NCBI RefSeq assembly: GCF_000224085.1
Contig: NC_015945.1
Coordinates: 1,933,501 to 1,997,500 of the forward strand
Direction of reading: 5' to 3'
Length of the DNA: 64,000 bases
From: Allomuricauda ruestringensis DSM 13258
Lineage (GTDB): Bacteria > Bacteroidota > Bacteroidia > Flavobacteriales > Flavobacteriaceae
Part shown: piece by piece, positions 31,160 to 40,503 of the stretch
How the letters are laid out: each line of letters starts with the position of its first letter
How positions within the stretch are numbered: position 1 is the stretch's first letter
Notes under the pieces: model-generated
The model's database searches: none
What the model was told of the DNA's origin: nothing
Seen by the model: the letters and a program-made list of their open reading frames with translations, nothing else
Made by a program: the position numbers and the translations under genes

Positions 31160-32314
31160 ATGAAAAAAATACAGATGGTTGACCTAAAAGGTCAATATGA
31201 AGGTATAAAAACCGAGGTCAACGAAGCCATTGCAGAAATCTTGGATTCTTCAGCATTCATAAATGGTCCCCACGTACACGCTTTTCAAAATGAATTAGAG
31301 GAATATCTGGATATAAAGCATGTTATCCCATGCGCCAATGGAACCGATGCTCTTCAAATTTGCATGATGGGGCTTGGATTGAAACCGGGAGATGAGGTAA
31401 TTACGGCCGATTTTACTTTTGCCGCAACGGTTGAGGTGATAGGTCTTTTACAATTGACCCCAGTTTTGGTGGATGTGGAACCCGACACTTTCAATATTGA
31501 TGTAAAAGCCATAGAAAAGGCCATTACACCAAACACAAAGGCCATTGTGCCCGTACATTTATTTGGGCAGTGCGCCAATATGGATGAGATTATGGCCTTG
31601 GCCAAAAAACACAATCTGTATGTGATTGAAGATAATGCACAGGCCATTGGGGGGTCCTATGTTTCCAGGGATGGCAAAAAACAGAAGGCCGGTACCATTG
31701 GTCATATTGGCGCAACTTCCTTTTTCCCGTCCAAAAACTTGGGCTGTTATGGCGATGGTGGTGCCATTTTTACCAATGATGACGATTTGGCCCATACCAT
31801 TCGCGGTATCGTGAACCATGGTATGTACAAAAGATATTATCATGATGTGGTGGGAGTAAACTCCAGGTTGGACTCCATTCAAGCCGCTGTTTTAAGGGCA
31901 AAGCTGCCCAAATTGGACTTTTACAACCAGAAACGATGGGAGGCAGCATCAAAATATTCCAAGGCATTTAAAGGGCAGGAGCATATTGTAGCGCCAAAAA
32001 TATCTTGCGGCTGTGAAACGGATAAAAGTGTTTGTGATTGCCATGTGTTCCATCAGTATACTTTGCGGATTACAAATGGTAAGCGGGACGGTTTGGCACA
32101 ACATTTAAACGACAATGACGTTCCTTGTGGTGTATATTATCCAGTTCCATTGCATAAGCAGAAAGCCTATGCGAATGACCGTTACAATGAAGAAGATTTT
32201 CCTGTGACCAATCAATTGGTGGAAGAGGTTATTTCGCTTCCCATGCACACGGAGTTGGATGATGAACAAATTGATTTTATAACCAAGTTGGTCATCGACT
32301 TTGTAAACAAATAA
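31160..32314 (+). CDS. DegT/DnrJ/EryC1/StrS-family sugar aminotransferase
   Basis: A 384-residue PLP enzyme that transfers an amino group to a nucleotide-linked keto-sugar. The PLP lysine is K192 in 'TSFFPSKNLGCYGDGGA', and the conserved 'PVHLFGQCANMDEI' and 'EDNAQAIGGSY' segments precede it. An unusual Cys/His cluster, C283, C285, C292, C294 and H295 ('CGCETDKSVCDCH'), lies in the substrate-facing C-terminal part. galE starts 3 bp downstream, so the pair may feed surface polysaccharide or LPS synthesis. A -7 element TAATTTTG lies at 31134-31141, 18 bp before the ATG. Confidence 0.88.
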   Translation: MKKIQMVDLKGQYEGIKTEVNEAIAEILDSSAFINGPHVHAFQNELEEYLDIKHVIPCANGTDALQICMMGLGLKPGDEVITADFTFAATVEVIGLLQLTPVLVDVEPDTFNIDVKAIEKAITPNTKAIVPVHLFGQCANMDEIMALAKKHNLYVIEDNAQAIGGSYVSRDGKKQKAGTIGHIGATSFFPSKNLGCYGDGGAIFTNDDDLAHTIRGIVNHGMYKRYYHDVVGVNSRLDSIQAAVLRAKLPKLDFYNQKRWEAASKYSKAFKGQEHIVAPKISCGCETDKSVCDCHVFHQYTLRITNGKRDGLAQHLNDNDVPCGVYYPVPLHKQKAYANDRYNEEDFPVTNQLVEEVISLPMHTELDDEQIDFITKLVIDFVNK

Positions 32315-32317
32315 AAA

Positions 32318-33334
32318 ATGAAAATACTTGTAACAGGCGGTTTGGGTTTTATTGGAAGCCATACCGTTGTTGAATTGCAGAATGAAGGTTTTGAGGTAGT
32401 GGTGGTGGACAACCTATCCAACTCGTCCGTTGATGTTTTAGACGGAATTGAAGCCATTACGGGCAAAAGACCCATTTTTGAAGAATTTGACCTTCGGGAT
32501 AAACCAAAAGTCCAAACTTTCTTTAAAAAACACGACGATATCACAGGGGTAATCCATTTTGCGGCTTCCAAAGCGGTCGGGGAAAGTGTGGAGGAACCAC
32601 TTTTGTATTACGAGAACAACTTGGGTGTGTTGGTATACATCCTTCAAGAGTTGAAGAAAAAAGGGGGGGCAAACTTTATCTTCAGCAGTTCTTGCACCGT
32701 TTATGGCCAGGCAGATCAAATGCCCATTACCGAGGCTGCTCCAGTAAAACCAGCAGAATCTCCTTATGGCAATACCAAGCAAGTAGGCGAAGAGATAATT
32801 CGAGATACCTGCAAGGTAAACCCAGATTTGAAAGCCATTGCTTTACGTTATTTTAATCCGATAGGCGCGCACCCATCCGGGAAAATAGGGGAACTTCCCA
32901 TTGGAGTGCCCCAAAATTTGGTTCCCTTCATCACTCAAACAGGTGTGGGGTTGCGGGAGCAACTTTCGGTCTTTGGAGATGATTACCCTACCGAAGATGG
33001 GACTTGCATTAGGGATTATATCCATGTAGTTGACTTGGCGAAGGCGCATGTAGCAGCATTGCAACGTCTTTTGGAAGAAAAGAACGAAACCAATTACGAG
33101 GTGTTCAACTTGGGTACGGGAAAAGGAAGTTCCGTTTTGGAAGTGATCCATAGTTTTGAACGCGTTTCTGGAGAAAAGTTGAACTATAAAATAGTTGGTA
33201 GAAGACCAGGAGACGTAATCCAAGCCTATGCCGATACTCAAAAGGCGAATCAAGTTTTGGGGTGGAAGGCTAAATCCTCTTTGGATGATGCCATGAAATC
33301 CGCTTGGGAGTGGGAGAAAATCGTAAGAAGTTAA
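32318..33334 (+). CDS. galE: UDP-glucose 4-epimerase
   Basis: A 338-residue short-chain dehydrogenase-type epimerase interconverting UDP-glucose and UDP-galactose. The NAD-binding loop is 'GGLGFIGSHT' near the N-terminus. The catalytic elements are 'FSSSCTVYG' and the Y-x3-K of 'SPYGNTK'. The GalE-specific 'LRYFNPIGAHPSG' and 'DYIHVVDLAKAH' follow. Length and motifs match E. coli GalE (338). It starts 3 bp after the DegT gene. Confidence 0.94.
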   Translation: MKILVTGGLGFIGSHTVVELQNEGFEVVVVDNLSNSSVDVLDGIEAITGKRPIFEEFDLRDKPKVQTFFKKHDDITGVIHFAASKAVGESVEEPLLYYENNLGVLVYILQELKKKGGANFIFSSSCTVYGQADQMPITEAAPVKPAESPYGNTKQVGEEIIRDTCKVNPDLKAIALRYFNPIGAHPSGKIGELPIGVPQNLVPFITQTGVGLREQLSVFGDDYPTEDGTCIRDYIHVVDLAKAHVAALQRLLEEKNETNYEVFNLGTGKGSSVLEVIHSFERVSGEKLNYKIVGRRPGDVIQAYADTQKANQVLGWKAKSSLDDAMKSAWEWEKIVRS

Positions 33335-33376
33335 GGCGCAATAATCCCAAACTCAAATTTTCACGTAAATAGGAGA

Positions 33377-33733
33377 ATGCTATCTAACTTTAAAAACAGT
33401 TTGGAGTTGCTGGAAGCAGTCCAGAAAGAACAACTCTATCAAAAACTATTGCAACAGCTAATAAAGGATTTTGAATTGGCCAATGTGCCCATCAATATTC
33501 CCTTGGACATTACCCCCGAGCAACTTAAAAGTACCATCCACGAAAAGGTTTATTACTTGATCGTGGAAAAGTTCCAAAACTATCTCAACCTATTATATGT
33601 GGTGGATATTGCAGAGAGCGAAGTCAAAAAAATAACTCCGTCGGATGTCGTTGATATTTCGGCGGAGGTATCTTTTTTACTATTGAAAAGGGAGTGGCAA
33701 AAAGTTTGGTACAAAGCCAAATATAGCAGCTGA
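33377..33733 (+). CDS. Hypothetical protein, mainly helical
   Basis: A 118-residue soluble protein with no signal peptide or membrane segment. The N-terminal half is rich in Gln, Leu and Glu ('LELLEAVQKEQLYQKLLQQL') and is probably helical; a central 'NIPLDITPEQLKSTIHEKVY' and a C-terminal 'REWQKVWYKAKYSS' follow. I do not recognise a family, though it looks like a conserved Bacteroidota protein of unknown function. It lies 42 bp behind galE and ends 7 bp before the convergent acyltransferase gene. Confidence 0.7.
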   Translation: MLSNFKNSLELLEAVQKEQLYQKLLQQLIKDFELANVPINIPLDITPEQLKSTIHEKVYYLIVEKFQNYLNLLYVVDIAESEVKKITPSDVVDISAEVSFLLLKREWQKVWYKAKYSS

Positions 33734-33740
33734 CCTTTGG

Positions 33741-34841
33741 TCAGACCTTTACATAAACTCCTTTCTTGTCCATAATGTAGCCCACGAACCAACAAGTGAG
33801 CACAACCCAAAGTGCAAACAATAAAGAACCCATATACCCGCCAGACCACGATATAAAAATGGTGTCGGCAATCCATCTGTAAAGCGATTCCCCGTTAACA
33901 TCGATAGCAAAAAGGGTTATGATGAAAAGTTCCGATAATAGGTAAATAAACAAGGTGTTTTTACCGAAAACCTCAAAAAAGTAGCTCCAGCTTTTCGCCT
34001 TTTTCATATCAAGGATATAAATAAGTATCGCAATGGCAAAAAGGTCGATGCCACAGGTGAGCAGTACAAAGGAGCTTGTCCAAAGTTTTTTATTGATGGG
34101 CAAAACAAGGTCCCAGGCCAGACCTGCGAAGACCAGGGCAAACCCGAACATCATCAATTTGGCGACAGTTTCAAAATTTTGGCCGTTGTTCTGGATAAAT
34201 CGACCCGCTAAGTAGCCGATGATCACATTTACAATGGCGGGAAGGGTGCTCAACAATCCCTCGGGGTCAAAAGCAATGCCTTCGCCATGGTACATATGGT
34301 TGGCGCCAATAAGCCACTCATCCAGTTTAAGAACGGCATTTCCAGTTAAGGTGAGGTCTCCAAAACCAATTAAAATGAGGTGGTAGCCCACTAAAAACAG
34401 GGCACTAAGCCAAATGGCCGTTTTGGTCTTTACAAAGTGAAGGATTATGGATGCGAACATATAGCACAACGCAATACGTTGCAAAACCCCAAAAACTCTG
34501 GTTTCCGAAAATGGTTTTAACTGTCCGTCATCAAAAAATGGGTACCAGTACATTAAAAAGCCCAATAGAAAAATGATGGCAGTTCGCTTCAGAACCTTCT
34601 TAAAAAAAGCAGGCTTGCCCATGCTTTCATACTTTTTCATGCTAAAACTCATGGAATTTCCCACCACAAATAAAAAAGTGGGAAAAACAAGGTCGGTCAA
34701 TGTAAAGCCGTTCCAATCGGCGTGCAATAATGGCGAAAAAGTGGTGGAGCCATTACCTGGTGAGTTAACAATGATCATCAAGGCGACATCCAGACCCCTG
34801 AAAACATCCAAGGAAAGATATCTATTTTTAAGTTTGGACAT
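33741..34841 (-). CDS. Heparan-glucosaminide N-acetyltransferase-like membrane acyltransferase (DUF5009/DUF1624 type)
   Basis: A 366-residue protein with about ten membrane helices. The N-terminal signature 'RYLSLDVFRGLDVALMIIVN' and the following 'FTLTDLVFPTFLFVVGNSMS' are diagnostic of this HGSNAT/YeiB-like acyltransferase group. In Bacteroidota these often act on cell-surface sugars, but the acceptor is unknown. I chose the ATG at 34841; an upstream TTG (34868) would add nine residues. It is a single gene, divergent from sucA. Confidence 0.82.
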   Translation of the reverse strand: MSKLKNRYLSLDVFRGLDVALMIIVNSPGNGSTTFSPLLHADWNGFTLTDLVFPTFLFVVGNSMSFSMKKYESMGKPAFFKKVLKRTAIIFLLGFLMYWYPFFDDGQLKPFSETRVFGVLQRIALCYMFASIILHFVKTKTAIWLSALFLVGYHLILIGFGDLTLTGNAVLKLDEWLIGANHMYHGEGIAFDPEGLLSTLPAIVNVIIGYLAGRFIQNNGQNFETVAKLMMFGFALVFAGLAWDLVLPINKKLWTSSFVLLTCGIDLFAIAILIYILDMKKAKSWSYFFEVFGKNTLFIYLLSELFIITLFAIDVNGESLYRWIADTIFISWSGGYMGSLLFALWVVLTCWFVGYIMDKKGVYVKV

Positions 34842-34952
34842 GTTTGGTTGGTTTAACTGGGCGCTCAAGTTAATTTATTTTTAGTTTCCCCTGTTAATTT
34901 CAGTTAAAAATTTCATTTTTATCGCTTTCCTGCTCATTCTGTGATATAGTTG

Positions 34953-34960
34953 TAAATTTG
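34953..34960 (+). promoter_or_regulatory. Candidate -7 element for sucA-sucB
   Basis: TAAATTTG matches the Bacteroidota -7 consensus and lies 90 bp before the sucA ATG. No good -33 TTTG is seen at the usual distance, so support is limited. Confidence 0.35.
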
Positions 34961-35050
34961 AATAAGAAATTGAAGGGAATGCAAGCATATAAATGCTAAA
35001 ACCCGTATTTTTGACAAAATTTTCCATAAAGTTTTGGAGAAACATAAAGA

Positions 35051-37849
35051 ATGGACAAATATTCATTTTTAAATGCTGCGCACACTTCGTTTTTTGCGGA
35101 GCAATACGAAAAATATCTAACGAATCCCGATAATGTAGAGCCCAGTTGGAGGGCTTTTTTTCAAGGATTTGATTTTGGTTTGGAAGGTTCCCTCGAAGAT
35201 TTGGGGATTGAATCCGATAAAGGCGGAATGGTGGTACTTTCCAATGGAAGGAAAGTGGAAATGCCCGAAGCCCTTCAGAAGGAATTTCAGGTAATTCGCC
35301 TTATTGATGGTTATCGTTCCCGTGGACACCTCTTTACCGAAACAAACCCTGTAAGGGAAAGGAGAAAGTATGTACCTACTTTGGATATAGCCAACTTTGG
35401 CCTGACCGAAGGAGACTTGGACACTGTTTTTGATGCTGGAAAAATTCTTGGAATAGGTCCAGCCCCCCTGAAGGAAATTATACGACACCTCGAGAGTATT
35501 TATTGTGATGCGATAGGAGTGGAGTACATGTATATACGTACCCCGGAACGTATCCAATGGATTCAGGACTGGCTCAACAAAAATGACAACCACCCCAATT
35601 ATACCGCGGAAGAAAAGAAAAACATCCTTAGGAAATTAAACGAGGCCGTTTCTTTTGAGAGCTTTTTACATACCAAATATGTAGGGCAAAAACGATTTTC
35701 ATTGGAAGGTGGCGAATCGTTGATTCCCGCTTTGGATGTGATTGTTGAAAAAGCGGCGGACCAAGGCGTGAAGCAATTTGTGGTGGGTATGGCCCACCGA
35801 GGGCGTTTGAATGTTTTGACCAATATTTTCGGGAAATCGCCAAAAGATATCTTTAGTGAGTTCGATGGTAAGGATTATGAGGAAACCATCTTTGATGGTG
35901 ATGTAAAATATCACTTGGGGTGGACCTCTAAACGTGAAACGGATTCAGGGAAAATGGTCAATATGAACATTGCCCCGAACCCTTCGCACTTGGAAACCGT
36001 AAACTCCATTGTTGAAGGTATAGCTAGGGCTAAGCAAGATCGTGACCATGGTGATAACATCTCCGAAGTACTGCCAATTTTAATCCATGGGGATGCTGCT
36101 TTTGCTGCACAGGGAGTCGTGTACGAAGTGATTCAAATGGCTCGTTTGGAAGGCTACACCACAGGCGGTACTATCCATATTGTGGTGAATAACCAAATCG
36201 GGTTTACCACCAACTATTTGGATGCTAGATCCTCCACCTATTGTACAGATGTTGGGAAAGTAACCCTTTCCCCAGTATTGCACGTTAATGCCGATGATGC
36301 CGAAGCTGTGGTGCATGCCACGACCTTTGCGTTGGAATACAGGATGCGCTACAAGCGCGACATTTTCTTGGATTTATTGGGTTATAGAAAGTATGGCCAC
36401 AATGAAGGTGATGAACCTAAGTTTACCCAGCCCTTGTTGTATAAATCCATTTCCAAGCATAAAAACCCGAGGGATATTTACGCAGAGAAGTTGATTGCCG
36501 AAGGGGTAATCGATGAGAATTACGTAAAAGAGCTCGAAGAAAAATATAAGAACGATCTTGAGGAGGATCTTTTGGATTCCCGCAAAATCGAGAAGACAAG
36601 GATAACCCCTTTCATGAAAGATGAGTGGGAAGGGTTTGAGCAGGTGACCGAAGAGGTGATGCTGAAACCTATGGATACTACTTACGACCTTAAAAAGTTA
36701 GATGAGGTTGCCCAAAGCATCACCAAACTTCCAGAGGATAAAAAATTCCTAAGAAAATTGGAACGATTGGTGGAAGGTCGCCATAAAATGTATTTCGAGG
36801 ACAACAAGCTCGATTGGGCCATGGGAGAACTTTTGGCCTACGGATCATTGGTCGAGGAAGGTTACGATGTTCGGATGACGGGACAAGATGTGGAACGGGG
36901 AACTTTCTCGCACAGGCATGCCGTCATCAAAACGGAGATGCACGAGGAAGAGGTGGTGCTGTTGAACGAGATGGGGGACAACCAAAATGGAAAGTTCCAT
37001 ATCTACAACTCACTACTTTCAGAATATGCCGTAATGGGATTTGATTATGGCTACGCCATGGCAAGTCCAAAAACTTTGACCATCTGGGAAGCGCAGTTCG
37101 GGGATTTCAGCAATGGAGCCCAGATTATAATAGATCAATATCTCTCATCAGCGGAGGACAAATGGAAATTGCAGAACGGATTGGTGCTCTTGTTGCCCCA
37201 TGGGTACGAAGGTCAGGGTGCTGAACACTCTTCGGCACGTATGGAAAGGTACTTGCAATTGTGTGCTAAGGACAATATGTTCGTGGCGGATGTGACCACA
37301 CCGGCCAACCTGTTCCATCTCTTCCGTAGACAAATGAAAGCCAAGTTCCGTAAGCCATTGGTGGTATTTACACCGAAAAGTTTGTTGAGGCATCCCAAGG
37401 TGGTTTCCACCAAGGAGGAGATGGCCAATGGAGGTTTCCAGATGGTGATTGACGATGCCGAGGCCAAAGCCGCCAAAGTAAAGACATTGGTGTTCTGTAC
37501 GGGCAAATTCTACTATGACCTTTTGGATAAACGGGAAGAGCTTGAAAGAGATGATGTAGCTTTGGTACGCGTGGAACAACTGTTCCCATTGCCTGCAAAA
37601 GAAATGCGAAGCATCATCAAAAAATATAAAAATGCAGACGATATTGTTTGGGCCCAGGAAGAACCCAGGAACATGGGAGCGTGGAGCCACATGTTGATGC
37701 ATTTGGAAGAAGCCAAACAATTTCGGGTGGCTTCCAGAAGGTTCTATGGTGCTCCTGCAGCAGGTAGTGCCGTTCGCTCAAAAAGACGTCATGCCCAAGT
37801 GTTGGACTACGTTTTTGACAAGAGCAAAAATAATATGCAAATAAGATAA
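35051..37849 (+). CDS. sucA: 2-oxoglutarate dehydrogenase E1 component
   Basis: A 932-residue thiamine-diphosphate enzyme of the TCA cycle, nearly the length of E. coli SucA (933). The N-terminus 'YSFLNAAHTSFFAEQYEKYL' is typical for the E1 segment that binds E2/E3. The conserved 'GMAHRGRLNVL' and 'HGDAAFAAQGVVYE' segments and the ThDP-binding 'GYRKYGHNEGDEP' region are present. The C-terminal half shows 'GQDVERGTFSHRHA' and 'LLPHGYEGQGAEHSSAR'. sucB follows 23 bp downstream, so the two are one operon. E3 is not in this window. Confidence 0.96.
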   Translation: MDKYSFLNAAHTSFFAEQYEKYLTNPDNVEPSWRAFFQGFDFGLEGSLEDLGIESDKGGMVVLSNGRKVEMPEALQKEFQVIRLIDGYRSRGHLFTETNPVRERRKYVPTLDIANFGLTEGDLDTVFDAGKILGIGPAPLKEIIRHLESIYCDAIGVEYMYIRTPERIQWIQDWLNKNDNHPNYTAEEKKNILRKLNEAVSFESFLHTKYVGQKRFSLEGGESLIPALDVIVEKAADQGVKQFVVGMAHRGRLNVLTNIFGKSPKDIFSEFDGKDYEETIFDGDVKYHLGWTSKRETDSGKMVNMNIAPNPSHLETVNSIVEGIARAKQDRDHGDNISEVLPILIHGDAAFAAQGVVYEVIQMARLEGYTTGGTIHIVVNNQIGFTTNYLDARSSTYCTDVGKVTLSPVLHVNADDAEAVVHATTFALEYRMRYKRDIFLDLLGYRKYGHNEGDEPKFTQPLLYKSISKHKNPRDIYAEKLIAEGVIDENYVKELEEKYKNDLEEDLLDSRKIEKTRITPFMKDEWEGFEQVTEEVMLKPMDTTYDLKKLDEVAQSITKLPEDKKFLRKLERLVEGRHKMYFEDNKLDWAMGELLAYGSLVEEGYDVRMTGQDVERGTFSHRHAVIKTEMHEEEVVLLNEMGDNQNGKFHIYNSLLSEYAVMGFDYGYAMASPKTLTIWEAQFGDFSNGAQIIIDQYLSSAEDKWKLQNGLVLLLPHGYEGQGAEHSSARMERYLQLCAKDNMFVADVTTPANLFHLFRRQMKAKFRKPLVVFTPKSLLRHPKVVSTKEEMANGGFQMVIDDAEAKAAKVKTLVFCTGKFYYDLLDKREELERDDVALVRVEQLFPLPAKEMRSIIKKYKNADDIVWAQEEPRNMGAWSHMLMHLEEAKQFRVASRRFYGAPAAGSAVRSKRRHAQVLDYVFDKSKNNMQIR

Positions 37850-37872
37850 TACAAGTATAAACTACAATAAAG

Positions 37873-39093
37873 ATGGTTTTAGAAATGAAAGTTCCCTCAC
37901 CAGGGGAATCCATTACAGAAGTAGAAATTGCCGATTGGTTGGTTGAGGATGGAGATTATGTGGAGAAAGACCAAGCCATAGCCGAGGTGGACTCGGACAA
38001 GGCAACATTGGAGCTTCCTGCGGAGGCGAGTGGTATTATTACCCTTAAGGCCGAAGTGGGGGACGCCGTAGCCGTTGGCGAGGTGGTTTGCCTCATCGAT
38101 ACGAGTGCGGAAAAGCCTGAAGGTTCATCTGGTGGTTCCGATAAAAAAGAAGAACCCAAAAAGGAAGAACCCAAAAAAGAAGCGCCTAAGAAAGAAGAAT
38201 CCAAAAAGGAAACCTATGCTTCCGGGACTCCATCTCCTGCAGCAAAGAAAATATTGGATGAAAAAGGAATCGAACCCTCATCTGTTTCTGGAAGCGGAAG
38301 AGATGGGCGTATCACCAAAGATGATGCTGTAAAAGCTAAGCCATCCATGGGAACCCCAACTGGTGGTAACCGTGGTGAAAGCCGTTCCAAACTGTCCATG
38401 TTGCGCAGAAAAGTGGCCGAGCGATTGGTTTCGGCAAAGAACGAGACCGCGATGCTGACCACCTTCAACGAAGTCGATATGTCGGCAATCTTTGAGTTAC
38501 GTAAAGAATACAAAGAACAGTTCAAAGAAAAGCATGGGGTAAGTCTTGGGTTTATGTCATTCTTCACCAAGGCGGTGATCAGAGCATTGGAAATGTACCC
38601 CTCTGTGAACTCCATGATTGATGGCAAGGAAATGATCACTTATGATTTCTGCGACATCAGTATAGCGGTTTCAGGGCCTAAAGGATTGATGGTTCCCGTA
38701 ATCCGTAATGCAGAGAACCTTACGTTTAGGGGGATTGAATCCGAAGTTAAACGTTTGGCCATTCGTGCCAGAGAAGGTGAGATTACCGTGGATGAAATGA
38801 CCGGTGGTACCTTTACCATAACCAACGGGGGTGTATTTGGATCTATGTTGTCCACTCCGATCATCAACCCACCACAAAGTGGGATTTTAGGTATGCACAA
38901 CATTGTGGAACGTGCCATTGTTAGGGATGGCGCCATTGCCATCGCACCTGTAATGTACGTTGCACTTTCTTATGATCATAGAATTATTGATGGTAAAGAA
39001 TCCGTAGGATTTTTGGTAGCTGTAAAGGAAGCCTTGGAAAGTCCAGAAGAATTGTTGATGGACGATAATGTGAAAAAAGCGTTGGAATTATAA
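37873..39093 (+). CDS. sucB: Dihydrolipoyllysine-residue succinyltransferase (2-oxoglutarate dehydrogenase E2)
   Basis: A 406-residue E2 with a lipoyl domain (lipoylated K43 in 'VDSDKATLEL'), a Lys/Glu/Pro linker made of repeated KKEEP-like units (about 90-113), and a peripheral-subunit-binding domain ('PSPAAKKILDEKGI'). The catalytic acyltransferase domain (about 175-406) ends in the active-site motif 'SYDHRIIDG'. It moves the succinyl group from E1 to CoA. The lipoyl-domain start and 'PQSGILGMHN' fit SucB rather than the pyruvate E2. Confidence 0.95.
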   Translation: MVLEMKVPSPGESITEVEIADWLVEDGDYVEKDQAIAEVDSDKATLELPAEASGIITLKAEVGDAVAVGEVVCLIDTSAEKPEGSSGGSDKKEEPKKEEPKKEAPKKEESKKETYASGTPSPAAKKILDEKGIEPSSVSGSGRDGRITKDDAVKAKPSMGTPTGGNRGESRSKLSMLRRKVAERLVSAKNETAMLTTFNEVDMSAIFELRKEYKEQFKEKHGVSLGFMSFFTKAVIRALEMYPSVNSMIDGKEMITYDFCDISIAVSGPKGLMVPVIRNAENLTFRGIESEVKRLAIRAREGEITVDEMTGGTFTITNGGVFGSMLSTPIINPPQSGILGMHNIVERAIVRDGAIAIAPVMYVALSYDHRIIDGKESVGFLVAVKEALESPEELLMDDNVKKALEL

Positions 39094-39094
39094 A

Positions 39095-39150
39095 TAGGTT
39101 GTCAGCTCGAGCGAGGTCACTGAGCGAAGTCGAAGTGCGGTCGAGAGGTT
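39095..39150. repeat. Dispersed intergenic repeat ('GAGCGAAGTCGAA' type)
   Basis: Contains 'CTGAGCGAAGTCGAAG' and the imperfect inverted parts 'CTCGAGCGAGGTCA' and 'GCGGTCGAGAGG'. It lies between sucB and the shared terminator. Same family as the copies near 39.6, 58.4, 61.3 and 62.6 kb. Confidence 0.55.
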
Positions 39151-39158
39151 AATAAAAC

Positions 39159-39193
39159 AAATGCCTTTACTTTTTTAAGTAGAGGCATTTTTT
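39159..39193. terminator. Bidirectional terminator between sucB and the protease gene
   Basis: A 14-bp stem AAATGCCTTTACTT / AAGTAGAGGCATTT with a TTTT loop and a T run. The last codons and stop of the convergent protease gene lie inside the stem. Confidence 0.8.
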
Positions 39194-39607
39194 ATTGTAG
39201 TCGATTACCGCTTTACCTTTTTTAAGCACATCGGCACCGATAATGCCATCTACGGGCAATGCATTGTGTGCAATCAAAGCTTGGTTCACGTGGGTAAGGT
39301 CAAAAAGGACCACTTTCTGTTTTTTCTTTTTCCACTCCCCGATCTGGATTTTGTTTTTGTTGGAGATTAAGGTTTCCATTTCCGTGGCGCCAGCCCCAGC
39401 CGCTTTAATGTCCGTAGCTTCGGAAGCCATTTCAAAAAATTCGATTTTGTCCATCCCAACACAAGTATTGGACGCTCCAGTATCCAAAATAAACTTGCCT
39501 GTAACGCCATTGATGCTTGCAATGAGTTCAAAGTGGTTAGTTTCGGTAAATACCAAAGGTATTGTAATGTAATCCTTGTTTTTGAGGAATTTTTTGAGTG
39601 ATGCCAT
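39167..39607 (-). CDS. Retropepsin-like aspartic protease (clan AA)
   Basis: A 146-residue single-domain protein with the aspartic protease motif 'FILDTGASNTCV' (active-site D42), which acts as a dimer in this family. The flap-side segments 'GAGATEMETLIS' and 'VDGIIGADVLKKGKAVIDY' fit retropepsin-like proteins. No signal peptide is evident, so it is probably cytoplasmic. The substrate is unknown. It is a single gene; its end overlaps the bidirectional terminator. Confidence 0.82.
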   Translation of the reverse strand: MASLKKFLKNKDYITIPLVFTETNHFELIASINGVTGKFILDTGASNTCVGMDKIEFFEMASEATDIKAAGAGATEMETLISNKNKIQIGEWKKKKQKVVLFDLTHVNQALIAHNALPVDGIIGADVLKKGKAVIDYNKKCLYLKK

Positions 39608-39620
39608 ATTATTAATTGAG

Positions 39621-39672
39621 AGATGTCATGCTGAGCCTTTCGACTTCGCTCAAGACTGGCTCCGTCGAAGCA
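39621..39672. repeat. Dispersed intergenic repeat ('CTTCGACTTCGCTCA' type)
   Basis: 'ATGTCATGCTGAGCC', 'TTTCGACTTCGCTCAAG' and 'CGTCGAAGCATCT' form an imperfect hairpin. It is upstream of the protease gene and of the tatD promoter. Confidence 0.55.
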
Positions 39673-39698
39673 TCTATGTGTATATTTAGAAACAAAGT

Positions 39699-39728
39699 TT
39701 TGGGACGTCTAAGATAAACCTATTTTTG
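39699..39728 (+). promoter_or_regulatory. Promoter of tatD-ansA, probably giving a leaderless mRNA
   Basis: -33 element TTTG (39699-39702), 18 bp, then a perfect -7 element TATTTTTG (39721-39728). The tatD ATG is only 4 bp further on, so transcription should start at or very near the start codon. Confidence 0.65.
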
Positions 39729-39732
39729 CGAT

Positions 39733-40500
39733 ATGATTATAACCGATACCCATACCCATTTGTATAGTGAAGCCTTTGATAAGGATAGAAGCGAAATGAT
39801 GCAACGTGCCCTTGATGCTGGGGTGGAGCGCTTTTTTATTCCCGCCATCGATTCCGAGTATACCCAATCCATGCTGGATTTGGAATCCAATTATCCCGAT
39901 AATGTGTTTTTAATGACAGGCTTGCACCCCACCCATGTCAAAGAAAATTATAAGGACGAGCTGGCCCATGTAGAGGAGTGGCTCTCCAAAAAAAAATTCT
40001 ATGCCGTGGGCGAAATCGGAATCGACCTGTATTGGGACCAGACCTTTTTAAAGCAACAGCAGGAGGCTTTTGTGTACCAGATCCGTCTGGCGAAAAAGCA
40101 CCAGTTGCCCATTGTGATCCATTGTCGGGAATCGTTCGATGAAATCTTTGAGATTTTGGAACAAGAAAAAGGAGATGACCTCTTCGGGATTTTTCATTGT
40201 TTTACGGGAACTTTGGAACAGGCCCATCAAGCTATGTCCTACAATATGAAGTTGGGTATTGGGGGAGTGGCCACCTTTAAAAATGGCAAAATTGATAAGT
40301 TCTTGAATAAAATCGACCTGAAACATGTTGTTTTGGAAACCGATGCGCCCTATTTGGCACCAACACCCTATCGCGGAAAACGGAACGAGAGCTCCTATAT
40401 AACAAAGGTGTTGGGAAAACTTTCATCCATATATGGTAAACCCGAGGAAGAAATTGCTGCTATCACTACCGAAAATTCCAAAGAAATATTCGGAATCTAA
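39733..40500 (+). CDS. tatD: TatD-family metal-dependent hydrolase
   Basis: A 255-residue TIM-barrel hydrolase, probably a DNase. Metal ligands are in 'TDTHTHLYSEAFD' (residues 4-16), the Glu of 'AVGEIGIDLYWD', the His of 'IVIHCRES' and 'IFHCFTG', and the Asp of 'LETDAPYLAP'. Length fits the family (about 255-265). The asparaginase gene begins 3 bp downstream. The start codon lies 4 bp after the -7 element, which suggests leaderless translation. Confidence 0.92.
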   Translation: MIITDTHTHLYSEAFDKDRSEMMQRALDAGVERFFIPAIDSEYTQSMLDLESNYPDNVFLMTGLHPTHVKENYKDELAHVEEWLSKKKFYAVGEIGIDLYWDQTFLKQQQEAFVYQIRLAKKHQLPIVIHCRESFDEIFEILEQEKGDDLFGIFHCFTGTLEQAHQAMSYNMKLGIGGVATFKNGKIDKFLNKIDLKHVVLETDAPYLAPTPYRGKRNESSYITKVLGKLSSIYGKPEEEIAAITTENSKEIFGI

Positions 40501-40503
40501 CCT

